DNA of 35,531 nt. Source: DATACN01 sp038215095 (GTDB lineage: Bacteria > Actinomycetota > Thermoleophilia > Solirubrobacterales > Thermoleophilaceae). Location of the stretch: NCBI GenBank assembly GCA_038215095.1, contig JBBQRG010000027.1, positions 1 through 35,531 on the forward strand, given 5' to 3'. The notes under the pieces were generated by a model. That model had not been told where the DNA came from. It worked only from the letters and a program-made list of their open reading frames with translations, and did no database searches. Below are positions 1 to 8,092 of the stretch, one piece after another. Both the position numbers and the translations under genes were made by a program. Position 1 is the stretch's first letter; each line of letters begins with the position of its first letter.

Positions 1-1034
1 TCGGTGCTGTAGATCACCGAACGGTCCTTGCCCATGTCCTTCGCCGAGTAGAGCGCCTGGTCGGCCGCCCGCAGCAGGAGCTCGGCGTCGGTGCCGTGGT
101 CGGGGTAGCTCGCGACGCCGAAGCTGATCGTGAGCGGCACGCGCTCTTCGGCGAAGGTGCGCTGGGTTGCGCGCCGCAGGCGCTCGGCCACGAGGAAGGC
201 GCCGCGCTCGTCGGTCTCCGGCAGGAGCAGCGCGAACTCCTCGCCGCCCACGCGCGCCACCATGTCGATGCGGCGCTTCCAGCGGGCGAGCTCCTCGGCC
301 AGCTTGCAGAGCGCCACGTCGCCGGCCTGGTGGCCGAGGGTGTCGTTCACGGCCTTGAAGTCGTCGAGGTCGCCCACGATCACCGACATCGGTTGGGCGC
401 CGCGGCGCGAGCGCTCGAGCTCGATGTCGAAGAGCTCCTCGAGCGCGCGCCGGTTGAGGAGCCCGGTGAGCGGGTCGGTGCGGGCCGCGTCGCTCAGCTG
501 CGCGACGAGCTTGCCGATGCGCTCGCGCATGTAGGCCACCACGAGGCCGCCGGCCAGGGCCGTGCCCACGGTCATCAGCCAGCGTTGCTCCGGCACGACC
601 GTCTGCACCGTCGTCAGCGCGGCGGCGAACACGGCGCCGAGGAAGGCCACCTGCAGCGCGGCACGCCACGGGTCGAGGAAGTAGAAGGCGAGCATGCCCA
701 CCCACACGAAGTACAGGCCGTAGACGCTCGAGCCACGCCCGTCGAAGTGGACTGCCAGCGCGATCTGCACGTTGGCGAAGGCGAGGAAGAACGGCACGGT
801 CACGCCGGGCAGCCGACCGGCCAGCAGAACGAGCAGCCCACCGCTCGCGAGCGATACGCCGGCCAGGGACACCAGCGCGGTCACGTTCGCCTGGGTGCGC
901 ATCGGCAGAACGAGCGACGTCAGGGCAAGCATCCCTCCGGCCACGAACAGGTAGCCGAGGGTGCGCGCCATGGCGGGGCGATCGAAGGGGCCGTCAGATG
1001 TCTGCCGCCCTCCGGAGGAGCGACCGGGATCCAT
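1..1034 (-). CDS. Membrane-anchored diguanylate cyclase (GGDEF), 3' end beyond window
   Basis: Reading from an ATG at 1034 gives 344 complete codons with no stop before the window edge, so the C-terminus is missing. Residues about 25-170 hold several hydrophobic segments, probably five or six membrane helices, followed by a GGDEF domain from about residue 185. The active-site motif GGEEF is at 263-267. An RxxD inhibitory I-site (RRID, 254-257) lies five residues before it, as in product-inhibited cyclases. The likely activity is synthesis of c-di-GMP from two GTP at the membrane. It lies 42 bases downstream of a close paralogue on the same strand (1077-2711), so the two may be co-transcribed. 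The paralogue ends in HD-GYP; whether this one does cannot be seen. The start is uncertain: an ATG at 972 is an alternative. Confidence 0.85.
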   Translation of the reverse strand, partial: MDPGRSSGGRQTSDGPFDRPAMARTLGYLFVAGGMLALTSLVLPMRTQANVTALVSLAGVSLASGGLLVLLAGRLPGVTVPFFLAFANVQIALAVHFDGRGSSVYGLYFVWVGMLAFYFLDPWRAALQVAFLGAVFAAALTTVQTVVPEQRWLMTVGTALAGGLVVAYMRERIGKLVAQLSDAARTDPLTGLLNRRALEELFDIELERSRRGAQPMSVIVGDLDDFKAVNDTLGHQAGDVALCKLAEELARWKRRIDMVARVGGEEFALLLPETDERGAFLVAERLRRATQRTFAEERVPLTISFGVASYPDHGTDAELLLRAADQALYSAKDMGKDRSVIYST

Positions 1035-1076
1035 ACCTCGGGTATCGGCCCGGCAGGGGCCCGGCCTTAGGGGCGG

Positions 1077-2711
1077 TCAGACGACTCGCAGGAGCGCTTC
1101 CACTACCTGCTCGTCGAACTGCCCGCCGGCGGCGCGGCGCAGCTCCCGAGCGGCGTCGCCGGGCGCCAGCGCGGCGCGGTACGGGCGGTCTGCCGTCATG
1201 GCTTCGTAGGCGTCGGCCACGGCGAGGATGCGCGCCTCCATTGGCACTTCCTCGCCGGCACGGCCGTCGGGGTAGCCAAGGCCGTCGGGGCGCTCGTGAT
1301 GGGCGAGGATCCAGGAGCGGATGTCCTCGAAGTCGGTGGTCTCCACCATGCGCGCGCCAATCGACGGATGCGAGCGCACGAGGCGCCAGTCCTCCGGGCT
1401 GAGCGGGCCGGGCTTCCGGCTCAACTCGTCGGGCATTCCCACGCGGCCGACGTCGTGGAGGATGCCCGCCAGCCTGACGCGCTCCACGGAGTCGGGCCCG
1501 AGCCCGAGCTCGCGCGCCATCAGCTCGGCGAAGCGAGCCACGCGGTGGCAGTGGCTCGTGGACCCGGCCTCGCGCATGTCGAGCGCCTCGGCCAGGCTCA
1601 GCAGCGCGGCCAGCTCGACGTGGCTGTCCTCGTGGCCGCGCGGCGCGCGCGCGAGGATTCCCGGCACCTCCGCGCTCGAGATCACCGAGCGGTTGCGCCC
1701 GAGCCGCTTGGCCGCGTACAGCGCCTGGTCGGCGGCGCGCAGCAGCGCCTCGGACGACTGGCCGTGCAGCGGGAAGGTGGCGATGCCGAAGCTCGCGGTG
1801 AACGACCCGGGCCCGCCCGCGAACGCCCGCTCGACGTCGCCGCGGATGCGCTCGGCGAGCATGTAGGCGCCGTGCTCGTCCGAGTTGGGCGCCAGCAGGG
1901 CGAACTCCTCGCCGCCCACGCGCGCGGCGCTGTCGAAGCTGCGCTTGGCGGTGTCGATGGCCTGGCCGACGCGGCGGAGCGCCTCGTCGCCGGCGGGGTG
2001 CCCCTGGCTGTCGTTCAGCTCCTTGAAGTTGTCGAGGTCCGCCACGATCAGGCTGAGCGGGGCCTCCGTTCGGCGGGCGCGTTCGATCTCGACGTCGAAC
2101 ACCTCCGCGAAGCCGCGCCTGTTCAGGAGCTCGGTGAGCGGGTCGCGCCGGGCGGCGTGTGTGAGGCTCTCGATCAGCGCTGAGAGGCGGTCGCGGATCG
2201 CGGCCACCGCGAGGCCGGCGAGGAGCAGCGTCCCGACCGTGGCGATCCAGCCCGCCACGGGCGTGAAGTCGAGGTCCCGCGCGGACAGCTCCACGGCGTA
2301 CGCGCCCGCCACCACGCCGAGGTGCACGAGCGCGGCGGGCAGCGAGAAGAAGTAGAAGGCGAAGAAGGCGACCCACAGGTACGGGAGTGGGCCGTAGGTC
2401 ATGTCGCCGCCCCAGGCGTAGATCGTGACTGTGGCCAGCGCGGTGCCGGCCACCGTGAGCGGGTGGAAGGCGAGGCGCGGCGTGTGGCCGCCCAGCGCGA
2501 GCAGCGCCAGTCCCAGCAGTGCGGCCGCGCCGCCGGCCGCACCGAGCAATACCTCGTCCACGCGCGGCCCGTGCGGGGCAACCACTCCCACCAGCGCGAT
2601 CAGCGCGCCGCTCAACAGGAGCAGCGCGCCGGCGCGCGCCATGGCGGCGGGCGTCGACGGCGCCAAGAGCTGCCGCCGCGCCGACTCGGCGTCGTTTTCT
2701 GCCTCAGCCAT
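1077..2711 (-). CDS. Membrane GGDEF/HD-GYP bifunctional c-di-GMP protein
   Basis: Encodes 544 aa from the ATG at 2711; the frame stays open to 2786, so a longer start is possible. Residues about 25-175 form roughly six membrane helices. A GGDEF domain follows, with GGEEF at 266-270 and an RxxD I-site (RSFD, 257-260). The C-terminal third is an HD-GYP phosphodiesterase domain with the HD pair at 419-420 and HHERPDGLGYP at 471-481, which matches the HHExxDGxGYP signature. Both synthesis and breakdown motifs look intact, so it could make and hydrolyse c-di-GMP; which dominates cannot be told. It is directly upstream of a second GGDEF gene with the same membrane layout, suggesting a tandem duplication in which one copy carries HD-GYP. 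Confidence 0.88.
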   Translation of the reverse strand: MAEAENDAESARRQLLAPSTPAAMARAGALLLLSGALIALVGVVAPHGPRVDEVLLGAAGGAAALLGLALLALGGHTPRLAFHPLTVAGTALATVTIYAWGGDMTYGPLPYLWVAFFAFYFFSLPAALVHLGVVAGAYAVELSARDLDFTPVAGWIATVGTLLLAGLAVAAIRDRLSALIESLTHAARRDPLTELLNRRGFAEVFDVEIERARRTEAPLSLIVADLDNFKELNDSQGHPAGDEALRRVGQAIDTAKRSFDSAARVGGEEFALLAPNSDEHGAYMLAERIRGDVERAFAGGPGSFTASFGIATFPLHGQSSEALLRAADQALYAAKRLGRNRSVISSAEVPGILARAPRGHEDSHVELAALLSLAEALDMREAGSTSHCHRVARFAELMARELGLGPDSVERVRLAGILHDVGRVGMPDELSRKPGPLSPEDWRLVRSHPSIGARMVETTDFEDIRSWILAHHERPDGLGYPDGRAGEEVPMEARILAVADAYEAMTADRPYRAALAPGDAARELRRAAGGQFDEQVVEALLRVV

Positions 2712-2843
2712 CGCTGGCTCGCTCTTCGTGCTCTCTCTCAACAGGAACATGTGCCACTTGGAACGGGGCACCTCCCCACCCCGCAACCCTCCTGCGAGCC
2801 ACTATATGAGCGGCTTGCGGTTACCGCCAGAATTCGGGAGGAC

Positions 2844-3266
2844 ATGTGGATACAGCATGAGATCACCCTCGAAGCGCGCCCGCGCGGCTTCCACCTCGTC
2901 ACCCGCGAGGTCGAGCAAGGAGTGCCCGAACTTCGCGAGCTGAAGTTGGGCATTGCGCAGCTCTTCATCAAGCACACCTCCGCGTCGCTGACGCTGAACG
3001 AGAACGCCAGCGCCGACGTGCGCCGCGACTTCGGCTCCTGGTTCGACCAGGCGGTGCCCGAGGACGCGCCCTACTGGACCCACACGCTCGAGGGGCCCGA
3101 CGACATGCCGGCCCACATCAAAGCCTCCCTCACGGGCAGCTCACTGATGCTGCCGGTGCGCGACGGCAAGCTCGCGCTCGGCACCTGGCAGGGCATCTAC
3201 CTGTGCGAGCACCGCGACTCGGGCGGCCCGCGTCAACTGCTGGTGACAGCGTTCGGCGAGGCGTAG
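2844..3266 (+). CDS. yjbQ: YjbQ/UPF0047 family protein
   Basis: Encodes 140 aa, normal for the YjbQ (UPF0047) family, which NCBI names 'secondary thiamine-phosphate synthase enzyme'. That name rests on weak genetic evidence, so the cellular role is open. Family hallmarks are visible: HTSASLTLNENA followed by an aspartate, then DMPAHIKASLTG and LALGTWQGIYLCEHRD. The ATG at 2844 follows GGGAGG with only two bases between, which is short, but the N-terminus beginning MWIQHE fits the family. It is divergent from the c-di-GMP gene at 2711, and its 3' end overlaps the convergent cupin gene by 34 bases. Confidence 0.88.
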   Translation: MWIQHEITLEARPRGFHLVTREVEQGVPELRELKLGIAQLFIKHTSASLTLNENASADVRRDFGSWFDQAVPEDAPYWTHTLEGPDDMPAHIKASLTGSSLMLPVRDGKLALGTWQGIYLCEHRDSGGPRQLLVTAFGEA

Positions 3267-3562
3267 TCCTCGCTGCCCATCACGTGCAGCGACACGTACG
3301 GCTCGTCGCCCACGACCCAGCTGTCGTGGCCGGGCGGGATGTAGAAGAAGTCGCCGGGCTCCATGACCACCTCGCGGCCGTCGTCCATCTTCGCCGCGGC
3401 ATGCCCGCTCAGCACCAGGCCGACGTGCTCGACCTGGCACGAGCTCTCCCCGCTCGGCCCGCCCACGTGCTCCGACCAGACCCAGCCGGGCTCGTAGGTG
3501 GCGCGGCCCAGCGTCATCGGCCCTACCGCGTAGAGCTCGAAGTTGATCAGCGTCAGGTCCAT
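3233..3562 (-). CDS. Small single-domain cupin protein
   Basis: Encodes 109 aa with a single cupin beta-barrel. The first motif region includes EHVGLVLSGHAAAKMDDG and the second MEPGDFFYIPPGHDSWVVG, with histidine and glutamate positions that could bind a metal. The substrate cannot be assigned; such proteins include isomerases, dioxygenases and small-molecule sensors. A GGGAG ribosome-binding site lies six to seven bases before the ATG at 3562. The gene is convergent with yjbQ (34-base overlap) and divergent from a possible small gene at 3586. Confidence 0.8.
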   Translation of the reverse strand: MDLTLINFELYAVGPMTLGRATYEPGWVWSEHVGGPSGESSCQVEHVGLVLSGHAAAKMDDGREVVMEPGDFFYIPPGHDSWVVGDEPYVSLHVMGSEDYASPNAVTSS

Positions 3563-3573
3563 CGCAAGCTCCC

Positions 3574-3579
3574 TATGGT
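3574..3579 (+). promoter_or_regulatory. Candidate -10 box, leaderless small gene
   Basis: TATGGT fits the TANNNT consensus and ends six bases before the ATG at 3586. No convincing -35 element sits 16-18 bases upstream. The box overlaps the ribosome-binding region of the divergent cupin gene. Confidence 0.25.
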
Positions 3580-3585
3580 CAGATT

Positions 3586-3711
3586 ATGGCCTGGCGATGG
3601 ATCGCCTACCTGCCGCGCCTGGTGCGGCACTACCACCACCGACGGAGAGCCGGCCTCTCGATCGGCGAGTCGCTGAGGCGTGCCCGGATACGCATGAGCC
3701 ACTACCGCTGA
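3586..3711 (+). CDS. Possible 41-aa basic small protein
   Basis: An ATG-to-TGA frame of 42 codons in the 183-base gap between the cupin and radical SAM genes. The peptide is arginine- and histidine-rich and begins MAWRWIAYLPRLV. Only five codons end in A or T (CGA twice, AGA, CGT, ATA), matching the codon bias of real genes here. There is no Shine-Dalgarno sequence, but TATGGT at 3574-3579 places a -10 box six bases before the ATG, the spacing of leaderless actinobacterial transcripts. I do not recognise a family. It may be a chance frame in GC-rich DNA. Confidence 0.4.
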   Translation: MAWRWIAYLPRLVRHYHHRRRAGLSIGESLRRARIRMSHYR

Positions 3712-3745
3712 GGCCCCCGGTCAGCCGTCGGGCCGATATGCGAAC

Positions 3746-4777
3746 ATGCGTTCGATGCGGTGGGACAACCTGAGCGTGGCCGCCGACGAGCCGAGTCACC
3801 AGCTACCCGGCTACAAGGAACCCGCGGCGGTCCGCACCTTCGACGCGCCCGAGGCGCTCGACACCCGCTTCTACGAGGTCCGCGCGAAGTCCGCGCTGAA
3901 CAAGGTCCCTAAGGCATCGCGGATGCCGTTCCGCTGGACGATCAACCCCTATCGCGGATGCACTCATGCCTGTGTCTGGTGCTTCGCTCGTCCAACCCAC
4001 ACCTACCTGGGCTTCGATGCCGGGCGCGACTTCGAGCGCGAGATCGTGGTCAAGGTGAACGCGCCCGAGGTTGCTCGCGTTGAGCTGATGCGGCCGAGCT
4101 GGAAGCGCGAGCACGTCGCGATAGGGACCAACACCGACCCCTACCAGTGGGTCGAGAGCAAGTACCGGCTGATGCCGGGCATCTGGGAGGCGCTGCGCGA
4201 CTCGTACACGCCGTGCTCGGTGCTGACCAAGTCGCCTCTGCTCCTTCGCGACGTCGCGCTGTTCAAGGAGATCCACGAGCGCGTCGGGTTCATGGCGAAC
4301 CTGTCGGTCCCAACGCTCGACGAGAAGGCCTGGCGCGCAACCGAGCCGCACACCCCGAATCCTCGGAAGCGGCTCGAGGCGGTGGCCGATCTCAATCGCG
4401 CAGGCATACCGTGCGGGATTCTGATCGCACCCCTACAGCCCGGCATCAACGACTCGCCGGAGCAGGTCGAGGAGATCGTCAGGATCGCCGAGGAGGCGGG
4501 CGCCACCAACATCAGCGGCATCCACCTGCATCTGCGCGGCGAGGTCAGGGACATCTTCATGGACTGGCTCGAGTCGAACCGGCCCGACCTGGTGCCGCTC
4601 TACGAGCGCCTCTACGCGCGCGGCGCCTACGCGCCGAAGGAGGAGCGGGCGCGCATCGCGGCGCTGGTCAGGCCGCGGCGGCGCGCGAGCAGCCGCCCCA
4701 TGCGAGGCATCGATCCCGCACCGGAGCCGCCGGCACCCCGGCCGCCGCCGGAGCCGCGCCAGGCGTCGCTGTTCTAG
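3746..4777 (+). CDS. Rv2578c-type radical SAM protein (SplB-related)
   Basis: Encodes 343 aa. The radical SAM [4Fe-4S] cysteines are C72, C76 and C79 in YRGCTHACVWCFARPTH, followed by GTNTDPYQ and a TIM-barrel-like remainder. The sequence resembles M. tuberculosis Rv2578c and more distantly spore photoproduct lyase (SplB). The substrate is unknown. A DNA photoproduct repair role is suggested by the SplB relationship but is not shown for this clade. The C-terminus is a proline- and arginine-rich tail. An ATG at 3755 (giving MRWDNL, like Rv2578c) is an equally good start; neither has a clear ribosome-binding site. It converges on the next gene with the two stop codons sharing a CTAG. Confidence 0.88.
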   Translation: MRSMRWDNLSVAADEPSHQLPGYKEPAAVRTFDAPEALDTRFYEVRAKSALNKVPKASRMPFRWTINPYRGCTHACVWCFARPTHTYLGFDAGRDFEREIVVKVNAPEVARVELMRPSWKREHVAIGTNTDPYQWVESKYRLMPGIWEALRDSYTPCSVLTKSPLLLRDVALFKEIHERVGFMANLSVPTLDEKAWRATEPHTPNPRKRLEAVADLNRAGIPCGILIAPLQPGINDSPEQVEEIVRIAEEAGATNISGIHLHLRGEVRDIFMDWLESNRPDLVPLYERLYARGAYAPKEERARIAALVRPRRRASSRPMRGIDPAPEPPAPRPPPEPRQASLF

Positions 4778-5355
4778 GCGCGGAGCCGCTCGATCAGCGC
4801 CTGCCCACGCGGGGACAGCCGGTAGCCGCGCTCGAGGCTCTCGGTCAGGCCGAGCTCCTTGAGCTTCCGGACGTCGCGCTTGAACGGCTGCGTCTCGCGG
4901 CCCACGGCGGCCGCGAGCTCGGCGGCGCGGACCTCAGGGCGGCTGGCGATCAGCTCCAGTGTGTCCCGCGTCCAGGGGCCGTGCCGGCTCGCTCGGTCGA
5001 AGCGCTCGAGGCGGCCGCTCAGGCTGGCGAGCTCGCCGTCGTCCAGCTGGGCGCGCTCGCGCATCGAGCGCCGCGGATCCTCCCGCGTCCAGTGCAGCTC
5101 GATGCGCCAGATCTGAGCGTCGCCGCGCGCATCGAGCTCAGCCAGAAGCTCGTCCAGCCGGGCGTGGCCTGCGAGGCGCGCGTCGGCCTCGGTGATGTCG
5201 GCGCGGTCGACCGGCTCGACGGAGTCGATGGCCAGCTCACCGACGAAGGTGCGCTGGCGCCCGCCGGGCTTTGCGCGCGGGCGCTCCCAGCGCCGGAAGG
5301 CGAGCGTCACCTCCCCCGCCTTGATCAGCTCCAGCGCACGACGGCGGAAGAGCAT
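4774..5355 (-). CDS. ASCH/PUA-like domain protein with C-terminal winged helix
   Basis: Encodes 193 aa from the ATG at 5355, three bases after the stop of the WecA-like gene. The N-terminal half (LIKAGEVTLAFRRWERP, then GELAIDSVEPVDRADITEAD) resembles actinobacterial ASCH-like proteins, a PUA-related fold linked to RNA or nucleotide binding. The C-terminal 70 or so residues (TRDTLELIASRPEVRAAELA onward) look like a winged helix ending in a DNA-binding wing. A nucleic-acid-binding or regulatory role is likely; no target can be named. Confidence 0.65.
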   Translation of the reverse strand: MLFRRRALELIKAGEVTLAFRRWERPRAKPGGRQRTFVGELAIDSVEPVDRADITEADARLAGHARLDELLAELDARGDAQIWRIELHWTREDPRRSMRERAQLDDGELASLSGRLERFDRASRHGPWTRDTLELIASRPEVRAAELAAAVGRETQPFKRDVRKLKELGLTESLERGYRLSPRGQALIERLRA

Positions 5356-5357
5356 TC

Positions 5358-6548
5358 TCAGTCGGGCGGGCGCACGGCCTGGAACTCGCCCGTCTCGAGG
5401 TCGCGCTCGACCTCCTCGTCGATCTGGTCCTCGGACAGCGCCGCGATCTCGCCGGTCTGCACCTGGCGGCGCAGCTCGCGTTCGCGGAAGCGCTTGAACT
5501 TGAGGATCTCCAGCACCAGCACGAGGTAGAGGCTGGCCGCCAGGGCGATCAGGCCGAACACGCCCATCACCACCGCCCAGCCGGGGTTCAGGTTGCCGTT
5601 GTCGTCGGAGTAGGGCACGAAGCGCAGCGCCAACGCCAGCGCGGCCAGCGAGAGCGTCCAGCCGTACAGGTAGAGAACGGTGCGCCGTTGCGAGAAGCCC
5701 ACGTTGCCGAGCCGGTGGTGGAGGTGCCAGCGGTCGGCCGAGTAGACGGGCCGGCGGTACTTGATCCGCTTCGCCACCACGAAGGTGGCGTCGAGCGCCG
5801 GCACGGCCAGGATCACGAGCGGGAAGAACAGGCCCACCACGGCGGCCGTCTTGAGCACGCCCTGGATCGCGATGCACGCCAGTAACAGCCCGAGCAGATT
5901 GGAGCCGGCGTCGCCCATGAAGATCGAGGCCGGGTGGAAGTTGTGGAACAGGAAGCCCACCGCCGCCCCGGCAGTCAGGGCCGCGAGCACGCCGGCCGTG
6001 TCGCGGTCGAGCGACAGCGCGATCACGGCAAAGGTGGCGGCGGCGATCGTGCACACGCCCGCGGCCAGGCCGTCCACGCCGTCGGTGAAGTTCACGACGT
6101 TCATCACCGCCACGATCCCGAGCAGCGTCAGCGGGATGCCCCAGTCGCCGAGGTTCAGGGGATCGACGAACGGCAGCGTGATGTTCTCCACGCGCACGTT
6201 CGCCAGCACGGGGATGGCCGCCGCGGCGAATTGGCCCGCCAGCTTCACGAACGGCGGCAGCCCGTTTGGCAGCGCGTCGTCGGCAGCGCCTATCAGGGCG
6301 ATCGCGATCGCACCCCCGATGATGCCCCGCGTCTCGCTCTCGTTCGGAAGGAAAGCCAACGCCGCCACCACCACGGCCGCGAGGATCGCCAGGCCGCCGA
6401 GCCCCGGGGTCGGGCGGTCGTGGAGGTCGCGGTCGCGCGGCAGGTTGATCACATGCATCCTGCGTGCGAGCCGGGCCACGAGCGGAGTGACCAGGAAGGA
6501 CACCCAGCCGGCGACCAGGAACGCCCAGAGAGCGTCGAGCTGGTCCAT
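5358..6548 (-). CDS. wecA: WecA/TagO-like undecaprenyl-phosphate sugar-phosphate transferase
   Basis: Encodes 396 aa, an integral membrane MraY/WecA-family enzyme with about ten or eleven helices. Such enzymes transfer a HexNAc-1-phosphate from a UDP-sugar to undecaprenyl (or decaprenyl) phosphate, the first step in cell-wall polysaccharide or O-unit synthesis. Diagnostic motifs are the GAADD aspartate pair, NFTDGVDGLAAG, FMGDAGS and HLHHRL near the cytoplasmic C-terminal loop. The charged tail after the last helix (from about FKRFRERELRRQ) is a lineage-specific extension. A wecA homologue near glyA and prfA is a common actinobacterial arrangement. The sugar cannot be determined from sequence. 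Confidence 0.88.
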   Translation of the reverse strand: MDQLDALWAFLVAGWVSFLVTPLVARLARRMHVINLPRDRDLHDRPTPGLGGLAILAAVVVAALAFLPNESETRGIIGGAIAIALIGAADDALPNGLPPFVKLAGQFAAAAIPVLANVRVENITLPFVDPLNLGDWGIPLTLLGIVAVMNVVNFTDGVDGLAAGVCTIAAATFAVIALSLDRDTAGVLAALTAGAAVGFLFHNFHPASIFMGDAGSNLLGLLLACIAIQGVLKTAAVVGLFFPLVILAVPALDATFVVAKRIKYRRPVYSADRWHLHHRLGNVGFSQRRTVLYLYGWTLSLAALALALRFVPYSDDNGNLNPGWAVVMGVFGLIALAASLYLVLVLEILKFKRFRERELRRQVQTGEIAALSEDQIDEEVERDLETGEFQAVRPPD

Positions 6549-6554
6549 CCGGGG

Positions 6555-7340
6555 TCAGCCTACTGGCGGCTCAGGCGGGGGCTCGCGCAGTTGTTGCGAC
6601 GGGGTGAAGAAGCCGCGGTAGCCCAGCGCGACCGCGATAAGGGCGGCCAGGGCGACCGCGCCGAGCAGCGTCCAGAGCAGCACCAGCTGGAGGCGCACGG
6701 CGTCGAGCGGCTCCGCCCCGGCCAAGAGCGAGCCCACCATCACGCCCGGAAAGGTCACGAGCCCGGTGGTCTTGGTCTGATCGATCAACGGGATCAGCCC
6801 GGAGCGCAGGCTCTTGGTGACCAGTCCGGCCGACGCCTGGCGCGCGGTGGCGCCGAGCGCGAGGCTCGCCTCGATCAGGCCGGCGCGGCCATGCACCTCG
6901 TCGGCCAGCCGGTTGAGGGCCACCGCGGCCGCCGTCATCGCGTTGCCGATCACCATGCCGCCGACAGGCACCAGGTAGCGCGGCGTGGCGGGGAACACGC
7001 CGAGCGCCAGCACCAGCCCGAGCGTGACCGCGGCGGCCACTGACAGCGCCACGGCGATCGCGCTGAGCGCGCCGGGCACGGCCTTGGCCCGCCCGCGCGC
7101 GGTCAGGGTGCCCACGGCCACCATCACCGCCAGCAGCAGCACCACGACCCAGAGGCTGTCGGAGTCGAAGATTGCCTTGATCACATAGCCGACGGCGGTG
7201 AGCTGGAGGAACGAGCGCAGCACCGCCAGGCCTATGTCGCGCTCGAGGTCTGCGCGCCGCCACACCGAGGCCGCGATCGCCAGGGCCACGAGCACGAGCG
7301 TGGCGGCCACCTCGCCCAGGCTCACGTGCACGGCGCTCAA
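6555..7340 (-). CDS. fetB: FetB-like ABC transporter permease (UPF0014)
   Basis: Encodes 261 aa with about seven hydrophobic segments. It matches the UPF0014/FetB family through ASLALGATARQ, TKTTGLVTFPGVMVGSLLAG and the preceding GNAMTAAAVALNRL. In E. coli FetAB exports iron and protects against oxidative stress; here the metal is inferred. Translation probably begins at TTG 7340, overlapping the stop of the ATPase gene (TTGA); a GTG at 7331 is an alternative. With the ATPase upstream this forms a two-gene transporter unit. Confidence 0.85.
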   Translation of the reverse strand: MSAVHVSLGEVAATLVLVALAIAASVWRRADLERDIGLAVLRSFLQLTAVGYVIKAIFDSDSLWVVVLLLAVMVAVGTLTARGRAKAVPGALSAIAVALSVAAAVTLGLVLALGVFPATPRYLVPVGGMVIGNAMTAAAVALNRLADEVHGRAGLIEASLALGATARQASAGLVTKSLRSGLIPLIDQTKTTGLVTFPGVMVGSLLAGAEPLDAVRLQLVLLWTLLGAVALAALIAVALGYRGFFTPSQQLREPPPEPPVG

Positions 7341-8050
7341 GCCAGCCGCCCCTCGTTCAGCTCCACGACACGCTCGGCCAGGCGCTCGGCCTGCCCGCGC
7401 TCGTGGGTCACCAGCACCAGCGACAACCCGCTCTGGCCGCGCAGGCCGTCGAGCGCGCGCTCAACCCCGCCCTTGGCGGCTTCGTCCAGCGCGGCGGTGG
7501 GCTCGTCGAGCAGCAGCACCTCCGGCTCCAAAGCGAGCGCCCGCGCCAGCATCACGCGCTGCTGCTCCCCCACCGAGAGCCGCTCAGCGTCGCGTTCCGC
7601 GAACGACGGGGCGAGCTCGGCCAGCTCCAGGAAGCGCGCCGGCTCGACTTCGCGGCCGATCAGCCTGGGGCCGTAGCGCACGTTGTCGGCCACCGTGCCC
7701 GGCACCGGCGCCGGCAGCTGGGGCACGAGCACGGCGCGGCGGCGCAGGTCGAGCGGGTCCAGCTCGCGCACATCGTCCCCCCGGAATCGCACGCTGCCCT
7801 CGTCGGGGTCGGCAAGGCGGTCCAGCAGCCGCAGCAGCGAGGACTTGCCGGAGCCCGACGGGCCGAGCACGGCGGTGGCGCCCGGCTCGATCGCGAGGTC
7901 GAGCTCGCGCAGGACCGGCCTGCCGCCGCGGGCGAGGGAGACCCGCTCGAGCTCGAAGAGCGGCGCCGTCAGGCGGTCGCCCGCCCCCCTGCCTGAGGGT
8001 GCGAAAACCGAGTCAGGCAAGGAAGCAGGGTCGAAGGCTTGGTGAGCCAA
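7337..8050 (-). CDS. fetA: FetA-like ABC transporter ATP-binding protein
   Basis: Encodes up to 237 aa. Walker A is GPSGSGKSS, the signature is LSVGEQQR, Walker B is VLLLDEPT and the switch histidine is in LVTHE. The start is unclear. The longest frame starts at TTG 8050, but that codon lies inside the terminator hairpin of glyA (8028-8060). The first 26 residues also look non-conserved and cross a second inverted repeat (7990-8019). The ATPase fold begins near APLFELERVSL, so initiation at CTG 7972 (after a purine-rich AGGGGGG) or TTG 8020 is plausible. It couples to the permease through a TTGA overlap. Small size and partner identify it as FetA-like. Confidence 0.82.
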   Translation of the reverse strand: MAHQAFDPASLPDSVFAPSGRGAGDRLTAPLFELERVSLARGGRPVLRELDLAIEPGATAVLGPSGSGKSSLLRLLDRLADPDEGSVRFRGDDVRELDPLDLRRRAVLVPQLPAPVPGTVADNVRYGPRLIGREVEPARFLELAELAPSFAERDAERLSVGEQQRVMLARALALEPEVLLLDEPTAALDEAAKGGVERALDGLRGQSGLSLVLVTHERGQAERLAERVVELNEGRLA

Positions 8051-8060
8051 GCCGAGACCC
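8028..8060 (-). terminator. Hairpin downstream of glyA
   Basis: An inner perfect stem of seven pairs (GGCTTGG with CCAAGCC, four-base loop) sits inside an outer five-pair stem (GGGTC with GACCC). It begins 33 bases past the glyA stop. The following minus-strand bases are only modestly T-rich, so termination may be partial or Rho-assisted. A second inverted repeat (TGCCTGA at 7990-7996, TCAGGCA at 8013-8019) lies just beyond. Confidence 0.6.
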
Positions 8061-8092
8061 GATGACGCCGCATGGCGAAGGTTTGCAGCCCC

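Noticed and set aside
3268..3440. Extra plus-strand frames across the cupin gene
   Set aside because: The minus-strand cupin has a ribosome-binding site and both cupin motifs; the plus frames have no recognisable content.
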